Both the position numbers and the translations under genes were made by a program. Below, piece after piece: positions 55,084 through 64,000 of a stretch of DNA of 64,000 nucleotides (positions are counted from its first letter, which is position 1; each line of letters begins with the position of its first letter). The notes beneath the pieces are model-generated. The model searched no databases. It was not told where the DNA came from and saw only the letters and a list, made by a program, of their open reading frames with translations. The DNA comes from Paenibacillus sp. (GTDB taxonomy: Bacteria > Bacillota > Bacilli > Paenibacillales > NBRC-103111). The stretch covers positions 62,001 to 126,000 of the forward strand of contig JAPSLM010000006.1 in NCBI GenBank assembly GCA_031180825.1. The letters are read 5' to 3'.

Positions 55084-58000
55084 TTAGGGGATAAGCGAAT
55101 AGGAAGCATCCGGCACGTTCATGTATACGGGAGGAACCATCTGCAAAATGAAAAGAACATCGGCCCGGTCGAACTTGCCGTCCCCGGTCACGTCCGTCTG
55201 GGCGCGGATCGCTTTCATCGCCGAATCCAAATCGGTGACGGCCGGCAAAGGAGCTTTCGCCCGGTTTATAACGATGGTGTATAATGCCGCACTTCCGTTT
55301 TCGGCCGCCACTTGCAGCACGACAGGAAGACTCTGTCCCGGAACGAGCGATTTGACATGCAGCATGCCGCCGCTCCATTCGACGTTGGCTTGCCGATTGA
55401 TAAGCGCGAGCCGTGCCTTCGGATCGTCCGGAACGATCTGCAAGCTTACGGCATCCGTCTCGGGACCTACGGTTAACCGATACGTGTCGGCCGCGACCAG
55501 TACAAGCGGAGCCGAATTGTAGGTCACGGAACGAAGAGCCGTATTGCCGGATGGCACCCCAGGGCCGGATGGCCGGGTGACCTCCACGTTGAAGCTGCTT
55601 GTAAAACGGCCTCCGATTTTCGTGACAACGGGGAAGGATCTCGTCTGGTTCTCGAGGAGATCGGATACCGTGATCGTCCGCCCGTAAACGTCATAGGTGA
55701 CCCCGGTCACCGTGGATGGGACATAAAACGTCGCATTCGGACCGTACAGCGTAACCCCAAGCTGCACTTGAGTCACATTCCCGGGCACGCTCAGCGAATA
55801 CGTCCGAGTGTCCGGTTTAAAGAACAAGGGGGCGTCGGCGTACGAAATGCTCATCGCGTCCAAGGTTATTTCATACGGCTGCCCGTCCGTCCCCGAGCCG
55901 CCCGTTACCGCGGCGCCTTCCTTCAAAGCGATGACCGGCAGGACCGCACGGGTGCCGTTGTCCTCCCGATCTCTGTTATCGAACCACACCTCGCCTTCGG
56001 CGTTCACCAGCAACGGATACGCCTTGTTCGTTTGAGGATGGGTGAGCGGATTGATCAGCCAATGGCCGGAAAGCCGCTTAGGATCGATGACCCTCGATAA
56101 TCCGGCAAACTGATCTTTGGTCAGAAGCCCGACGTTGGCGTTCACGGTAAACGAATCCTGTTCCACAAGCTGATAATCCGCTAAATGATAAGTCTTAATA
56201 TCGAACGGGGAAGCGGCAATCCATCGCTTGGTTTCGCCCAGGCTGTTGTAAAAATCCTCGTTTAAATACTTGCCTACGGAGCCTTCCGCGGCCGGGTCGA
56301 AGCGATAGGCCGGATTGTCGGCCTGAAATATATTGCTTTGATGGGCATGGTTCCAATATAAGCTGGCAACCTGCGTCCCCGGCTTCAAGACCATAGTCCG
56401 GCTCGAAGGATCTATCATCATCCATTGCTTTCCGGCGTAGGAGACGATATCGCCAACGGACAACAGCGTCAGGGAATCGCCCGCGGCAGCCTGCCTCACA
56501 ATCGTAACTTCATAAGGAGCTTTGGTCCCTGCAAAGGAATCGACGACCTCGAACGCGATCCTGCTTTGTCCCACAGGCAAATGTTGAATCGAGAGCCGGT
56601 TTCCCGAAGAAACCGCGGTTACACCGGAAGGGGCTGCCGAGACGTTCTCTACGGCCATCCCGGAATGGCTCAGCGCCAGATCGAGGGCCACCGCCTTCAA
56701 TTCGCGCGGAAGCCGAAGGCTGTAGGCCTCCGCCCCTTCATGGCTCGTTGCTTTTCGTGCGGGAATCCCGTTCGGTTCGGTCAACGACTTAACAGGAGAC
56801 AAATCGATTTCAACCGGGGCCGCGCTGTGCTCCGGAGCAGCCGTCTTCCCCGTTCCAAGCTGGCCACGGCGGTTATCGCCCAAACCGTACAGCTTGTCCT
56901 CGCTTGAAAGCATGTAGGTAGTTTTCGCTCCGCCGACAATGCCGTCGACCTGCTCCCCGAAGTACATGCCCAAGCCTTGTTCTGTTCCCGCTGCGGAAAC
57001 TCCGGTCCCCGGCAGCGGAACCGCAACCGGGCTGGCAACGCTGGAACGGTCGGGACGGCCGGCCTGTCCGAAATCGTTAAGCCCTGTCACGTACAACGTG
57101 CGCGGGGCAGTCTCTCCGTCCCCGCGAAGGAGCAGCGTATGATCGCCGCCGGCCGCCGCGCCTCTTGCGTCCCCGATCGGATGGCCGCTCTCCGTCGCCA
57201 TGCGGCTGGCGTAGCTTCGATGGCCCAGGGTCGGCCCGAGCCCCAGCTGCCCATGCTCGTTGCTGCCCCAAGCGTAGACGCTAAGCCCTTCGCCCTTGGC
57301 AACCGAATGCTCGTTCCCCGCCGAAATGCCATAGATGTTCGTCAGCATGTCGCCTAACGATTCCGACCGGACGACCTCCACCGGCAAGCGCTTGTCGGTC
57401 GTCGTGTTGTCCCCAAGCTGTCCCTTGTTATTGCGGCCCCAAGCGAGCACGGTATTGTCCGCCGACCGGGCCAAGCTATGGTAAGCGCCCAGAGCGATCT
57501 CCTTCATACCCGCGAGATCCCCGGTGCCCTCCGCATTGTTCACAAACGCCGGAAATCCGCTTGCCGCCCGATCTCCGCTCCCCAATTGCCCGTATGTATT
57601 ATCGCCCCAAGCCGCCACTCTTCCGTCCTTGAACAGCAGCGCAGCATGATCGAACCCGGCAGCCACGGCCGCGACCGGCTCCGCGTCCAATTCGCGGCCG
57701 GAATCGAGCATGACATTTCCGGGGGCGGACCTTCCCTGTGTCGCCCCGTCGCCAAGCTGATACTTATTGTTGCTCCCCCAGGACTTCACTCGTTTGGCCT
57801 TGCCCTCTCCTGCCAGCACCAGCGTAAACGCGCTTTTTCCGCTCTCCGCCGGGTTGCCGCCGGCTGCCGCCGCCGAGGCGTTCACGATTCCCGGCACCTG
57901 CCTCGGATAAGGCTGATCGGCCCCTCCGGTATCGTAGCCGAGCTGCCCGAAGTCGTTCGCTCCCCATGTCCACACGGTTCCGTCCTCCCGCACGGCTACG

Positions 58001-58191
58001 GTATGCGAATAAGAGGAGGATACGGACACGAACTTCGCATTCGCCCCGTCTTGCCCGTAGGCCCGGCCGCGGCCCGGAAGCGACAGCAGACTGACGCAGA
58101 CGGTTATTGCAATAATCCAAAGCATTCCTTTTCGCCCGAAGCTTGTATAAGAATAAAAACCCGAAACGTCGTTCCGGTCGGCAACACGCAC
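55084..58191 (-). CDS. Secreted RCC1-propeller/DUF6273/dockerin-like protein
   Basis: A 1035-residue exported protein with an N-terminal signal (MLWIIAITVCVSLLSLPGRG). Seven RCC1-type repeats between residues ~55 and ~440 (WGANDFGQLG, WGSNNKYQLG, WGDNTYGQLG, WGRNNKGQLG, WGSNEHGQLG, TGLNDFGQAG, LGDNRRGQLG) should make a complete seven-bladed propeller. A cadherin-like beta sandwich, a DUF6273 domain (~577-757, DIVSYAGKQWMMID) and two more beta-sandwich units follow. A single EF-hand/dockerin-like segment (TDVTGDGKFDRADVLFILQ, ~997) ends the protein. Function unknown; probably surface or extracellular. GTG start behind GAAGGAG. Confidence 0.88.
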   Translation of the reverse strand: MRVADRNDVSGFYSYTSFGRKGMLWIIAITVCVSLLSLPGRGRAYGQDGANAKFVSVSSSYSHTVAVREDGTVWTWGANDFGQLGYDTGGADQPYPRQVPGIVNASAAAAGGNPAESGKSAFTLVLAGEGKAKRVKSWGSNNKYQLGDGATQGRSAPGNVMLDSGRELDAEPVAAVAAGFDHAALLFKDGRVAAWGDNTYGQLGSGDRAASGFPAFVNNAEGTGDLAGMKEIALGAYHSLARSADNTVLAWGRNNKGQLGDNTTTDKRLPVEVVRSESLGDMLTNIYGISAGNEHSVAKGEGLSVYAWGSNEHGQLGLGPTLGHRSYASRMATESGHPIGDARGAAAGGDHTLLLRGDGETAPRTLYVTGLNDFGQAGRPDRSSVASPVAVPLPGTGVSAAGTEQGLGMYFGEQVDGIVGGAKTTYMLSSEDKLYGLGDNRRGQLGTGKTAAPEHSAAPVEIDLSPVKSLTEPNGIPARKATSHEGAEAYSLRLPRELKAVALDLALSHSGMAVENVSAAPSGVTAVSSGNRLSIQHLPVGQSRIAFEVVDSFAGTKAPYEVTIVRQAAAGDSLTLLSVGDIVSYAGKQWMMIDPSSRTMVLKPGTQVASLYWNHAHQSNIFQADNPAYRFDPAAEGSVGKYLNEDFYNSLGETKRWIAASPFDIKTYHLADYQLVEQDSFTVNANVGLLTKDQFAGLSRVIDPKRLSGHWLINPLTHPQTNKAYPLLVNAEGEVWFDNRDREDNGTRAVLPVIALKEGAAVTGGSGTDGQPYEITLDAMSISYADAPLFFKPDTRTYSLSVPGNVTQVQLGVTLYGPNATFYVPSTVTGVTYDVYGRTITVSDLLENQTRSFPVVTKIGGRFTSSFNVEVTRPSGPGVPSGNTALRSVTYNSAPLVLVAADTYRLTVGPETDAVSLQIVPDDPKARLALINRQANVEWSGGMLHVKSLVPGQSLPVVLQVAAENGSAALYTIVINRAKAPLPAVTDLDSAMKAIRAQTDVTGDGKFDRADVLFILQMVPPVYMNVPDASYSLIP

Positions 58192-58357
58192 TTGAGCTTC
58201 ACTCCTTCTGTACGAATCACGGGTGGCATGAATCTATCCCTATATTTTACCTTATTTTACTGCGGCTGTGGTGTATATTTCATAATTTTTAGAAACCGGT
58301 TCTCTTCCGCGGGCATTCGCAAACGATTAAACGCTGCCGGTTTTAGGCCGAAAACAG

Positions 58358-58386
58358 TTGCAAAAATCAGGAATGTTGGCTATGAT
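58358..58386 (+). promoter_or_regulatory. Sigma-A promoter of the rpiR-nagB-nagA operon
   Basis: TTGCAA (58358-58363), a 17-bp spacer and TATGAT (58381-58386), about 79 bp upstream of the MurR/RpiR gene. It is the best-matching vegetative promoter in the window. Confidence 0.7.
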
Positions 58387-58464
58387 GAAGAAGAAAATAT
58401 TTTTCATCGTTTTGACCCATATCAAGAAAATGATTTACAAAATCTTTGCAAAACGGGTGATCTG

Positions 58465-59325
58465 ATGTCCGGTATTTTGCAAGCCTTACGGGAACAGCAG
58501 CGCCAGATGAATCCGAAGGAACAAATCCTCGCGCAGTTTATTCTGGAGCATGCCCACGAGGCCGTCCATTTGAGCATTACGGAGCTGGCCGGACGATCGG
58601 GAACGAGCACTGCGACGGTGTCCCGTTTTTGCCGCAGCCTGCTGTTCAAGGGCTACGGGGATTTTCGCATGAAGCTGGCCGCGGAGCTCGTCCAGCCCGT
58701 TCCGGCGAAGCCTTCCTACCAGGACATTGTCGCGGGGAACACGCTTCACAGCATCGCCCAGGCGATCGAAACGAACCATCTGCGTTCGATCTCGGATACG
58801 ACGCGGCAGCTCGACCTCACCGAGGTCCAGCGGGCGGTGGATGCGCTGCACGACGCCCGCCGCATCGATCTGTACGGGATGGCGACTTCGGGGATGGTCG
58901 CGTACGATTGCCAGCAAAAGCTGGCGCGCATCGGCAAAATTGCGCAGTACTGGTCCGATTCCCACATGCAGATTACGTCGGCAACGAGCCTCGGCGAGGG
59001 TGACGTGGCATTCGCTTTCTCGTATTCCGGCGAAACCCCCGAGACGCTCGACGCCCTCCTGTGCGCCAAGGAACGGGGAGCCACGACGATTTCGCTGACC
59101 AAGTTCGGAGCCAACCGGATTTCGCAGCTTGCGGACATCCGGCTCCACGCCTCCTCGCTCGAGGAAGGGATGCGCCGCGGCGATATGGCTTCGCGGATCG
59201 CTCAGCTGCACGTGGTGGATATTTTGTTTACCGCGCTGCTCAGCCTGCACTTTGACGATTATGTTCCGCTTCTGGAGCAATCGTTTCAAGAAGTGAAAAA
59301 ATACCGCAAAGAAAAAGGGAGATGA
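58465..59325 (+). CDS. MurR/RpiR-family transcriptional regulator
   Basis: A 286-residue regulator with an N-terminal HTH_6 domain (VHLSITELAGRSGTSTATVSRFCRSLLFKGYGDFR) and a C-terminal SIS sugar-phosphate-binding domain (RIDLYGMATSGMVAYDCQQKL, VAFAFSYSGETPETLDAL). Its neighbours nagB and nagA make glucosamine-6-phosphate the likely ligand. The ATG after GGGTGATCTG is chosen; the open frame extends far upstream antisense to the RCC1 gene, without ribosome binding sites, and is not used. Confidence 0.9.
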   Translation: MSGILQALREQQRQMNPKEQILAQFILEHAHEAVHLSITELAGRSGTSTATVSRFCRSLLFKGYGDFRMKLAAELVQPVPAKPSYQDIVAGNTLHSIAQAIETNHLRSISDTTRQLDLTEVQRAVDALHDARRIDLYGMATSGMVAYDCQQKLARIGKIAQYWSDSHMQITSATSLGEGDVAFAFSYSGETPETLDALLCAKERGATTISLTKFGANRISQLADIRLHASSLEEGMRRGDMASRIAQLHVVDILFTALLSLHFDDYVPLLEQSFQEVKKYRKEKGR

Positions 59326-59327
59326 GC

Positions 59328-60056
59328 ATGAACATTTTAACTTTCCGCACACAAGAAGAATTGAACAAAGCCGGCGCCGGCATCATTATCGGACTGCTGC
59401 AAACGAATCCCAGAGCCGTGCTCGGGCTGGCGACAGGCAGCACGCCGATCGGCATTTACCGGGAGCTTGTCGAGTCGTACCGCCAAGGGCTGGTCAGTTT
59501 CGCCAAAGCGACGGCGTTCAATCTTGACGAATACGTCGGTCTCGAGCCGGGACATCCGGCCAGCTACTACACGTTCATGCAGGAGCACCTGCTCGGTCTC
59601 GTTGACATCCCCCCGCAGCAATGCCATATTCCAAGCGGAACCGCACCGGATCTGCAGGCGGAATGCGCCCGCTACGAAAGCCTGCTGGAGCAGTGCGGGC
59701 AGATCGACCTGCAGCTGCTCGGTCTCGGCCATAACGGGCACATCGGCTTCAACGAGCCGGCCGATACGCTTGAGGGCGGCACGCATCTCGTGGAGCTGAA
59801 AGAATCGACCCGTACGGCGAACGCACGGTTTTTCGACAAGCCGGAGCAGGTACCGACGCATGCCCTGACGATGGGAGTCGGATCGATTTTGAAAGCGAAA
59901 ACGATTCTGCTCGTCGTCCGCGGCGCGGATAAAGCGGAGATCGTACAGCGGGCATTGCAGGGCCCGATCACGACGGATTGCCCGGCCTCGCTGCTGCAAA
60001 CGCATCCGCACGTGGTCGTATTGTTGGATTCTGAAGCCGGAGGTTTGCTAAAATGA
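59328..60056 (+). CDS. nagB: Glucosamine-6-phosphate deaminase
   Basis: NagB converts glucosamine-6-phosphate to fructose-6-phosphate and ammonia. The 242-residue protein has LATGSTPIGIYRELV, the TAFNLDEYVGL catalytic Asp region and GLGHNGHIGFNEP with the active-site His/Glu. An AGGGAG ribosome binding site favours the ATG at 59328; the ATG two codons earlier overlaps the rpiR stop. It overlaps nagA by 4 bp. Confidence 0.96.
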   Translation: MNILTFRTQEELNKAGAGIIIGLLQTNPRAVLGLATGSTPIGIYRELVESYRQGLVSFAKATAFNLDEYVGLEPGHPASYYTFMQEHLLGLVDIPPQQCHIPSGTAPDLQAECARYESLLEQCGQIDLQLLGLGHNGHIGFNEPADTLEGGTHLVELKESTRTANARFFDKPEQVPTHALTMGVGSILKAKTILLVVRGADKAEIVQRALQGPITTDCPASLLQTHPHVVVLLDSEAGGLLK

Positions 60057-61237
60057 GCCGTGAAGCATGGAACACCCTGATCGTTAACGCCAAAATCGTT
60101 ACGCCGGATGCGGTCATTCCCGCCGGATACGCCGCGGTCAAGGGCGGTAAAATTGAAGCGCTCGGCCCGATGGCCGAGCTGAACGAAGCGCTGGCCGAAA
60201 CGGCCGGCACGAAAATCGACGCCCGCGGAAGCTGGCTCCTGCCAGGATTCATCGACGTGCATGTGCACGGGGGATACGGGAGCGACTTCATGGACGGAAC
60301 CGCCGAATCGCTCGAGAATATTACCCGCTTTCACTCCAGCCAAGGGACGACGACGATGCTGGCGACCACGGTAACCAGTTCCCCGGAAGCGATCGGACAA
60401 GTGCTGGAGAGCGTCCAAGCGTACCGGGAGAAAGGGATGCCGTATGCCCAACTGGCCGGCGTGCATCTGGAAGGACCGTTTATTAGCCCGAAATGGCCCG
60501 GCGCGCAAAATCCGAATTTTATCGTTACGCCGAAGCTCGAATGGGTGAAGGAATGGACCGAACGCTACCCGGGCTTGATCCGCCTTGTCACCCTCGCTCC
60601 GGAAACGGAAGGCGCACTGCCGGTCATTTCGTTCCTCGCCGGGCAAGGCATCTGCGTCGCTTGCGGCCATACGGATTCGACGTATGCGCAAATCGGCGAA
60701 GCGGTCAAGCATGGACTGAACCATGCCGTGCATACGTTCAATGCGATGAAAGGGCTGCACCATCGCGAGCCCGGCGTTGTTGGCGCCGTGCTGACCGAGG
60801 ACAAGATCTGCGCCGAGGTCATTGCCGACGGACATCACGTCCACCCGGCCTGCATCCGGCTGCTGACCCAAACGAAGCGCAGCGACAATCTGGTGCTCAT
60901 CACCGATGCGATATCCGCCGCGGGTCTCGGGGACGGCGATTTTGAACTCGGCGGGCTCGCCGTCGTGGTGAAGGACGGCATCGCAAGGCTCCGCGACGGC
61001 GACAGCCTCGCAGGCAGCACGCTGACGATGATCGGCGCCTTACGCTATATGGTGAACACGGTCGGAGTCAGCGTCGAGGAAGCGAGCCGGATGGCCAGCT
61101 GGAACCCGGCGAAGCAGCTCGGGCTGCTGGAGAAAACCGGCAGCATCGAGACCGGCAAGCAGGCGGATCTGCTGCTCGTCACGCCGGAGCTTGACCTTGA
61201 GCGCGTCTGGATCCAAGGAAAAGAATTGTCTGAATAA
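60053..61237 (+). CDS. nagA: N-acetylglucosamine-6-phosphate deacetylase
   Basis: NagA deacetylates GlcNAc-6-phosphate ahead of NagB. The 394-residue amidohydrolase shows the metal-binding FIDVHVHGGYGSDFMDG, EGPFISPKWPGAQNP, GHTDSTYAQIGEAVKHG, HTFNAMKGLHHREPG and the catalytic Asp in LVLITDAISAAG. It overlaps nagB (ATGA), so the nagB-nagA pair is translationally coupled. Closed by a strong terminator. Confidence 0.96.
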   Translation: MSREAWNTLIVNAKIVTPDAVIPAGYAAVKGGKIEALGPMAELNEALAETAGTKIDARGSWLLPGFIDVHVHGGYGSDFMDGTAESLENITRFHSSQGTTTMLATTVTSSPEAIGQVLESVQAYREKGMPYAQLAGVHLEGPFISPKWPGAQNPNFIVTPKLEWVKEWTERYPGLIRLVTLAPETEGALPVISFLAGQGICVACGHTDSTYAQIGEAVKHGLNHAVHTFNAMKGLHHREPGVVGAVLTEDKICAEVIADGHHVHPACIRLLTQTKRSDNLVLITDAISAAGLGDGDFELGGLAVVVKDGIARLRDGDSLAGSTLTMIGALRYMVNTVGVSVEEASRMASWNPAKQLGLLEKTGSIETGKQADLLLVTPELDLERVWIQGKELSE

Positions 61238-61246
61238 GCGCGCGGC

Positions 61247-61294
61247 AAAAAACCGGCTGCTTCCGTTTTATCGAACGGGACAGCCGGTTTTTTT
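61247..61294. terminator. Bidirectional terminator after nagA
   Basis: AAAAAACCGGCTG and CAGCCGGTTTTTTT form a stem with a 21-nt loop, between convergent nagA and the PilZ-like gene. Confidence 0.85.
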
Positions 61295-61305
61295 AGGAAT
61301 ATCGC

Positions 61306-61890
61306 TTACTGCGCCATAAACTGCTGTGCAACGATGTAGAAGCGGAGCTTGTTCAAGTCTTTGGCCGAGATGCTGTAAATTTCGGCGCCGTAGCGTATCG
61401 TTTTTTCCTGAATATGGGCATAGCGGATCACGACCTTCGGATGAATCGTTTCTTCGTCGCACATAATCATCGTGTCGTAGACATGGTTTATTTTGACGGA
61501 AAAATCGTTCATTTCAAATCCGAATCCGAGCCGGCTAATCCGGCAAAAACGAACGGCCATCGTCCGGAAATCGTCGATCAGCGTGCCGTACGTGTTCAGT
61601 TGGAAGCTGGGAACCGTCGAGTTTTCGTCGCGGTACATATCGTCTAACACGGCATCGGGTCTCGCTTCTATATTGAAAATTTCCGAATCCGCCGGCACTA
61701 ATATCAGCTTGGATTTGGAAACCTGCAGCACGCGCATTTGCACTCTTTTCTGAAAATCAAAGCAGATGACGGATTCCCCGCCCGTAAAGGAGGACGGCTC
61801 CGCGAAGGAAACCTCCATTAAATCCGAACCTTCATAGGACACTTGCCCCTTGTAAACTTTCCCCTGATGAAGCAGCTGCATGTCTTTCAT
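61306..61890 (-). CDS. PilZ-like protein (divergent, unassigned)
   Basis: A 194-residue soluble protein with a YcgR/PilZ-like layout: an N-terminal beta domain (MQLLHQGKVYKGQVSYEGSD then LMEVSFAEP) and a C-terminal beta barrel with SRLGFGFEMNDF. The latter only loosely resembles the PilZ c-di-GMP-binding DxSxxG/R motif. If it is PilZ it could respond to c-di-GMP, fitting the two HD-GYP genes in the window, but this is uncertain. GGAGGTG precedes the ATG chosen; a GTG three codons earlier overlaps that site. Confidence 0.5.
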   Translation of the reverse strand: MKDMQLLHQGKVYKGQVSYEGSDLMEVSFAEPSSFTGGESVICFDFQKRVQMRVLQVSKSKLILVPADSEIFNIEARPDAVLDDMYRDENSTVPSFQLNTYGTLIDDFRTMAVRFCRISRLGFGFEMNDFSVKINHVYDTMIMCDEETIHPKVVIRYAHIQEKTIRYGAEIYSISAKDLNKLRFYIVAQQFMAQ

Positions 61891-62088
61891 ACCAATCACC
61901 TCCGCTTGATATCTCTACTATAGCTCCGAATAATTATGAAAGTTTCAGTTAAATATTAGGAGATTATTAGATTCAATGCCGATTGGCGCCGGTTTATGTA
62001 ATATTTAAACATTGATTAGGAAATGTAAAAAGAAACGTTAGCCGAGCTGCTCTTGGAGATATGTTAAAGGGCAAGGACCTGGTGTGCC

Positions 62089-62115
62089 AAAAAGCCCCCC
62101 GGCTGGCGGAGGGCT
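62089..62115 (-). terminator. Intrinsic terminator of the SDR gene
   Basis: On the minus strand AGCCCTCCG-CCAG-CCGGGGGGCT is followed by TTTTT, 16 bp past the SDR stop. Confidence 0.75.
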
Positions 62116-62130
62116 CGATTCTTGCTGCTA

Positions 62131-62925
62131 TTAATGCTCCATATGATCTTCCGGCTGGGCGGCTTTGACGGTCAGACCGCCGTCGACCATCAGCAGATGG
62201 CCGTTAATCTGCATCGCTTCCTCGGAAGCCAGGAACACGACCGCATCCCCGATCTGGCGGGCGGTGCCGAGACGCTTCATCGGATTCGCTTCGATTTCTT
62301 TGGCCCGGATGGCATCGTCGGCCAAATAGTCCGTGCACATGTCGGTATCGACCGTGCTCGGGCCGACCGCATTGACGTTGATGTTGTACTTGCCCAGCTC
62401 GATCGCCATCCCCTTCGTCAGCATGTTCGCCGCCGCTTTGGACGACTGGTAATGCGGAATGACCGGACTCGTGACGACGAGGCTGGCGGTCGACAAGACG
62501 TTGACGATTTTACCGTAGCGTTTTTCGATCATCGACTTCGCCGCAAGCTGCGAACAGAGAAAAATCGATTTGACGTTCGTATGATATGTCCGGTCCCACG
62601 TCTCCTCCGTACATTTCAAGAACGGCTCGAACGGCGCGATCCCGGCGTTGTTGACGAGAATTTCCACATCGCCCAGCTGCTCCCGCACCTGCCGGAACAT
62701 GTCTTCCACCTGCTGCTTGCTGCCCACGTCCGCTTGAACGACCATCGCTTTGACGCCGTGCGCTTCCGCCTGCTTCTTCACGTTCTCCGCCAACGCACGC
62801 GAACGCTCGGAAGTGAAGTTAATGGCGACATGCGCGCCTTCCTCCGCCAAGCGAATGGCAATCGCTTCTCCAATGCCCCGGCTGGCCCCTGTGACGAGCG
62901 CTACCCGTCCTGCCAATCTTCCCAT
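62131..62925 (-). CDS. SDR-family NAD(P)-dependent oxidoreductase (FabG-like)
   Basis: A 264-residue short-chain dehydrogenase: NAD(P) motif VALVTGASRGIGEAIAIRLA, NNAG in EILVNNAGIAPFEPFL, the Ser in VLSTASLVV and the YxxxK pair in HYQSSKAAA, with the C-terminal GHLLMVDGGL. The general FabG-like type does not define a substrate. Its position 30 bp downstream of a UxaA-family dehydratase suggests a sugar-acid or polyol pathway. Confidence 0.9.
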   Translation of the reverse strand: MGRLAGRVALVTGASRGIGEAIAIRLAEEGAHVAINFTSERSRALAENVKKQAEAHGVKAMVVQADVGSKQQVEDMFRQVREQLGDVEILVNNAGIAPFEPFLKCTEETWDRTYHTNVKSIFLCSQLAAKSMIEKRYGKIVNVLSTASLVVTSPVIPHYQSSKAAANMLTKGMAIELGKYNINVNAVGPSTVDTDMCTDYLADDAIRAKEIEANPMKRLGTARQIGDAVVFLASEEAMQINGHLLMVDGGLTVKAAQPEDHMEH

Positions 62926-62955
62926 AAACCGTTGCCTCCTTCGTTGTTTACTCAG

Positions 62956-64000
62956 CTATAAACTCGGTCCGATCCGGTTGATGCTGAATTCGGTATGGCC
63001 CAAAATTTCCGCCTTCGTCAGCTTGCCATTTGCGACCTCTTGAATTTCCTCCCAGACGATCCGGCCTGCCGCCTCCAGGCTGAGCGTGCCTTCCAGCATA
63101 TCGCTGACATCAACGTCCATATTGTCCGACATTCTCTCGAACATCCGTTTGTTGCCCGTAATTTTGATAACCGGAATGACGGCGGCTCCGGTCGGCGTCC
63201 CCCGCCCCGTCGTAAAGCAGACCAGATGCGCACCGCCCGCCGCCATCCCGGAGACGCATTCGATGTCGTTGCCCGGCGAATCCATAAAATAGAGCCCGTG
63301 CTTCGGAATGTCCTCGGCATACTCGATGACGCCTTGGATCGGGGCGGTGCCGCATTTGCTGATGCAGCCGAGCGATTTTTCCTCGATCGTCGTCAGTCCT
63401 CCGGCAATGTTGCCCGGGCTCGGATTGCCGCCGCGCATGTCGGCGCCCATCCGCTCGACTTCCTTCTCGAAGCGGTCGACGATATGGTACAGCTTCTCCG
63501 AAATGTCCGGGGCGGCACAGCGCGAAGCGAGCACATGCTCGGCGCCGATAATTTCCGTCGTTTCCCCGATCACGACGCCGCCGCCCTGCTGAATGAGCGT
63601 ATCGGCCGCCGCCCCGAGCGCCGGATTGGAGGCGAGCCCCGAGGTGGCGTCCGAGCCGCCGCATTTGACCCCGATGATCAGCTCGCTGAAGGGCACCGGC
63701 TCGGGCTTCATTTCATCGAGCTGGGCGCGCATTTTCCGCGCAATTTCCACCCCGTGCCGGATCGCTTTGACGGAACCGCCGACCGATTGAATGTCGAATA
63801 CTTCGACCGGCTTGCCGGTCGTACGGATCGCGTCGGCCAGCGCATGCGGGTCGACGACTTCGCAGCCGAGGCTGATGATGATGACGCCGCCGACGTTCGG
63901 ATTGCGGCCGGTTCCCGCCAGCACGTCGAAGGTGCGGTCTTTGTCCGCGCCGATCTGGCTGCAGCCGTGCTGGTGGGGAATCGCTACCGTATCCGGGACC
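62956..64000 (-). CDS. UxaA-family (altronate/galactarate) dehydratase, partial
   Basis: The large domain of an Fe-dependent sugar-acid dehydratase, 347 residues visible; the frame stays open to position 64000, so the N-terminus is outside. Motifs: VAIPHQHGCSQIGADKDRT at the window edge, VGGVIIISLGCEVVD, GVKCGGSDATSGLASNPAL with conserved Cys, and CVSGMAAGGAHLVCFTTGRGTPTGA. Family members dehydrate altronate, galactarate or related acids. Specificity is unresolved. The SDR gene downstream may belong to the same pathway. Confidence 0.9.
   Translation of the reverse strand, partial: VPDTVAIPHQHGCSQIGADKDRTFDVLAGTGRNPNVGGVIIISLGCEVVDPHALADAIRTTGKPVEVFDIQSVGGSVKAIRHGVEIARKMRAQLDEMKPEPVPFSELIIGVKCGGSDATSGLASNPALGAAADTLIQQGGGVVIGETTEIIGAEHVLASRCAAPDISEKLYHIVDRFEKEVERMGADMRGGNPSPGNIAGGLTTIEEKSLGCISKCGTAPIQGVIEYAEDIPKHGLYFMDSPGNDIECVSGMAAGGAHLVCFTTGRGTPTGAAVIPVIKITGNKRMFERMSDNMDVDVSDMLEGTLSLEAAGRIVWEEIQEVANGKLTKAEILGHTEFSINRIGPSL

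Noticed and set aside
57478-58464. Long upstream extension of the MurR/RpiR open frame
   Set aside because: It runs antisense to the RCC1-protein gene; the HTH begins right after the ATG at 58465 and a promoter lies at 58358.

Overview
The window looks like a chromosomal segment of an endospore-forming Firmicute, most probably Paenibacillus or a close relative. The base composition is GC-rich by eye. Ribosome binding sites are strong GGAGG types, with frequent GTG and TTG starts. Many sporulation genes keep Bacillus-type neighbourhoods: dnaE-ytrHI, a gerA-type tricistron, yheC/yheD, cotJABC and ytvI. I saw no tRNA, rRNA, CRISPR array, transposase or prophage gene. This is ordinary chromosome with a few accessory patches.

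Layout. 1-9 kb (mostly minus strand): a truncated acyl-CoA thioesterase, pyk, accA and accD, a 63-aa conserved protein, a PgpA-like protein and dnaE. 8.9-15.4 kb: ytrH-ytrI behind a sigma-E-type promoter, a YtpI-like protein, a YtoI-like HTH/DRTGG/CBS/hotdog protein, small proteins, an acyltransferase, and a DeoR regulator translationally coupled to a HAD phosphatase. 15.4-25.8 kb: a gerA-type germinant receptor operon (minus) diverging from five consecutive YheC/YheD ATP-grasp genes (plus). 25.9-32.9 kb: a HAD phosphatase, a small AT-rich secreted fibronectin-III-like protein, cotJABC, an NlpC/P60 hydrolase, YitT, YtvI and a CNNM/CBS ion exporter. 32.9-43.3 kb: a YfkAB radical SAM protein, an HxlR regulator, two HD-GYP phosphodiesterases, uppP, a YunD-like nucleotidase, a molybdopterin patch (small SUOX-like protein, MoaD-MoaE fusion, MoeB/ThiF) and an NlpC/P60 lipoprotein. 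43.5-45.9 kb: an alkylation-repair/peroxiredoxin pair and a Crp/Fnr regulator. 46-51.2 kb: sufCDSUB behind a Fur-box-like promoter. 51.3-64 kb: a DUF1802 protein, two tiny proteins, mtnK-mtnA (methionine salvage), a giant secreted RCC1/DUF6273/dockerin-like protein, an rpiR-nagB-nagA operon, a PilZ-like protein, an SDR oxidoreductase and a truncated UxaA-family dehydratase.

How the genes work together. Central metabolism is represented by pyruvate kinase coupled to the carboxyltransferase half of acetyl-CoA carboxylase. Amino-sugar catabolism is encoded with its own MurR/RpiR sensor. Fe-S assembly appears iron-regulated. The most distinctive block is the five-gene ATP-grasp array facing the germination receptor. 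It combines two sequence classes and a duplicated N-terminal module, and is the best candidate here for a little-described spore-surface system. Gene starts were chosen by ribosome-binding-site position where alternatives existed. All functional calls come from motif recognition by eye, without database searches.
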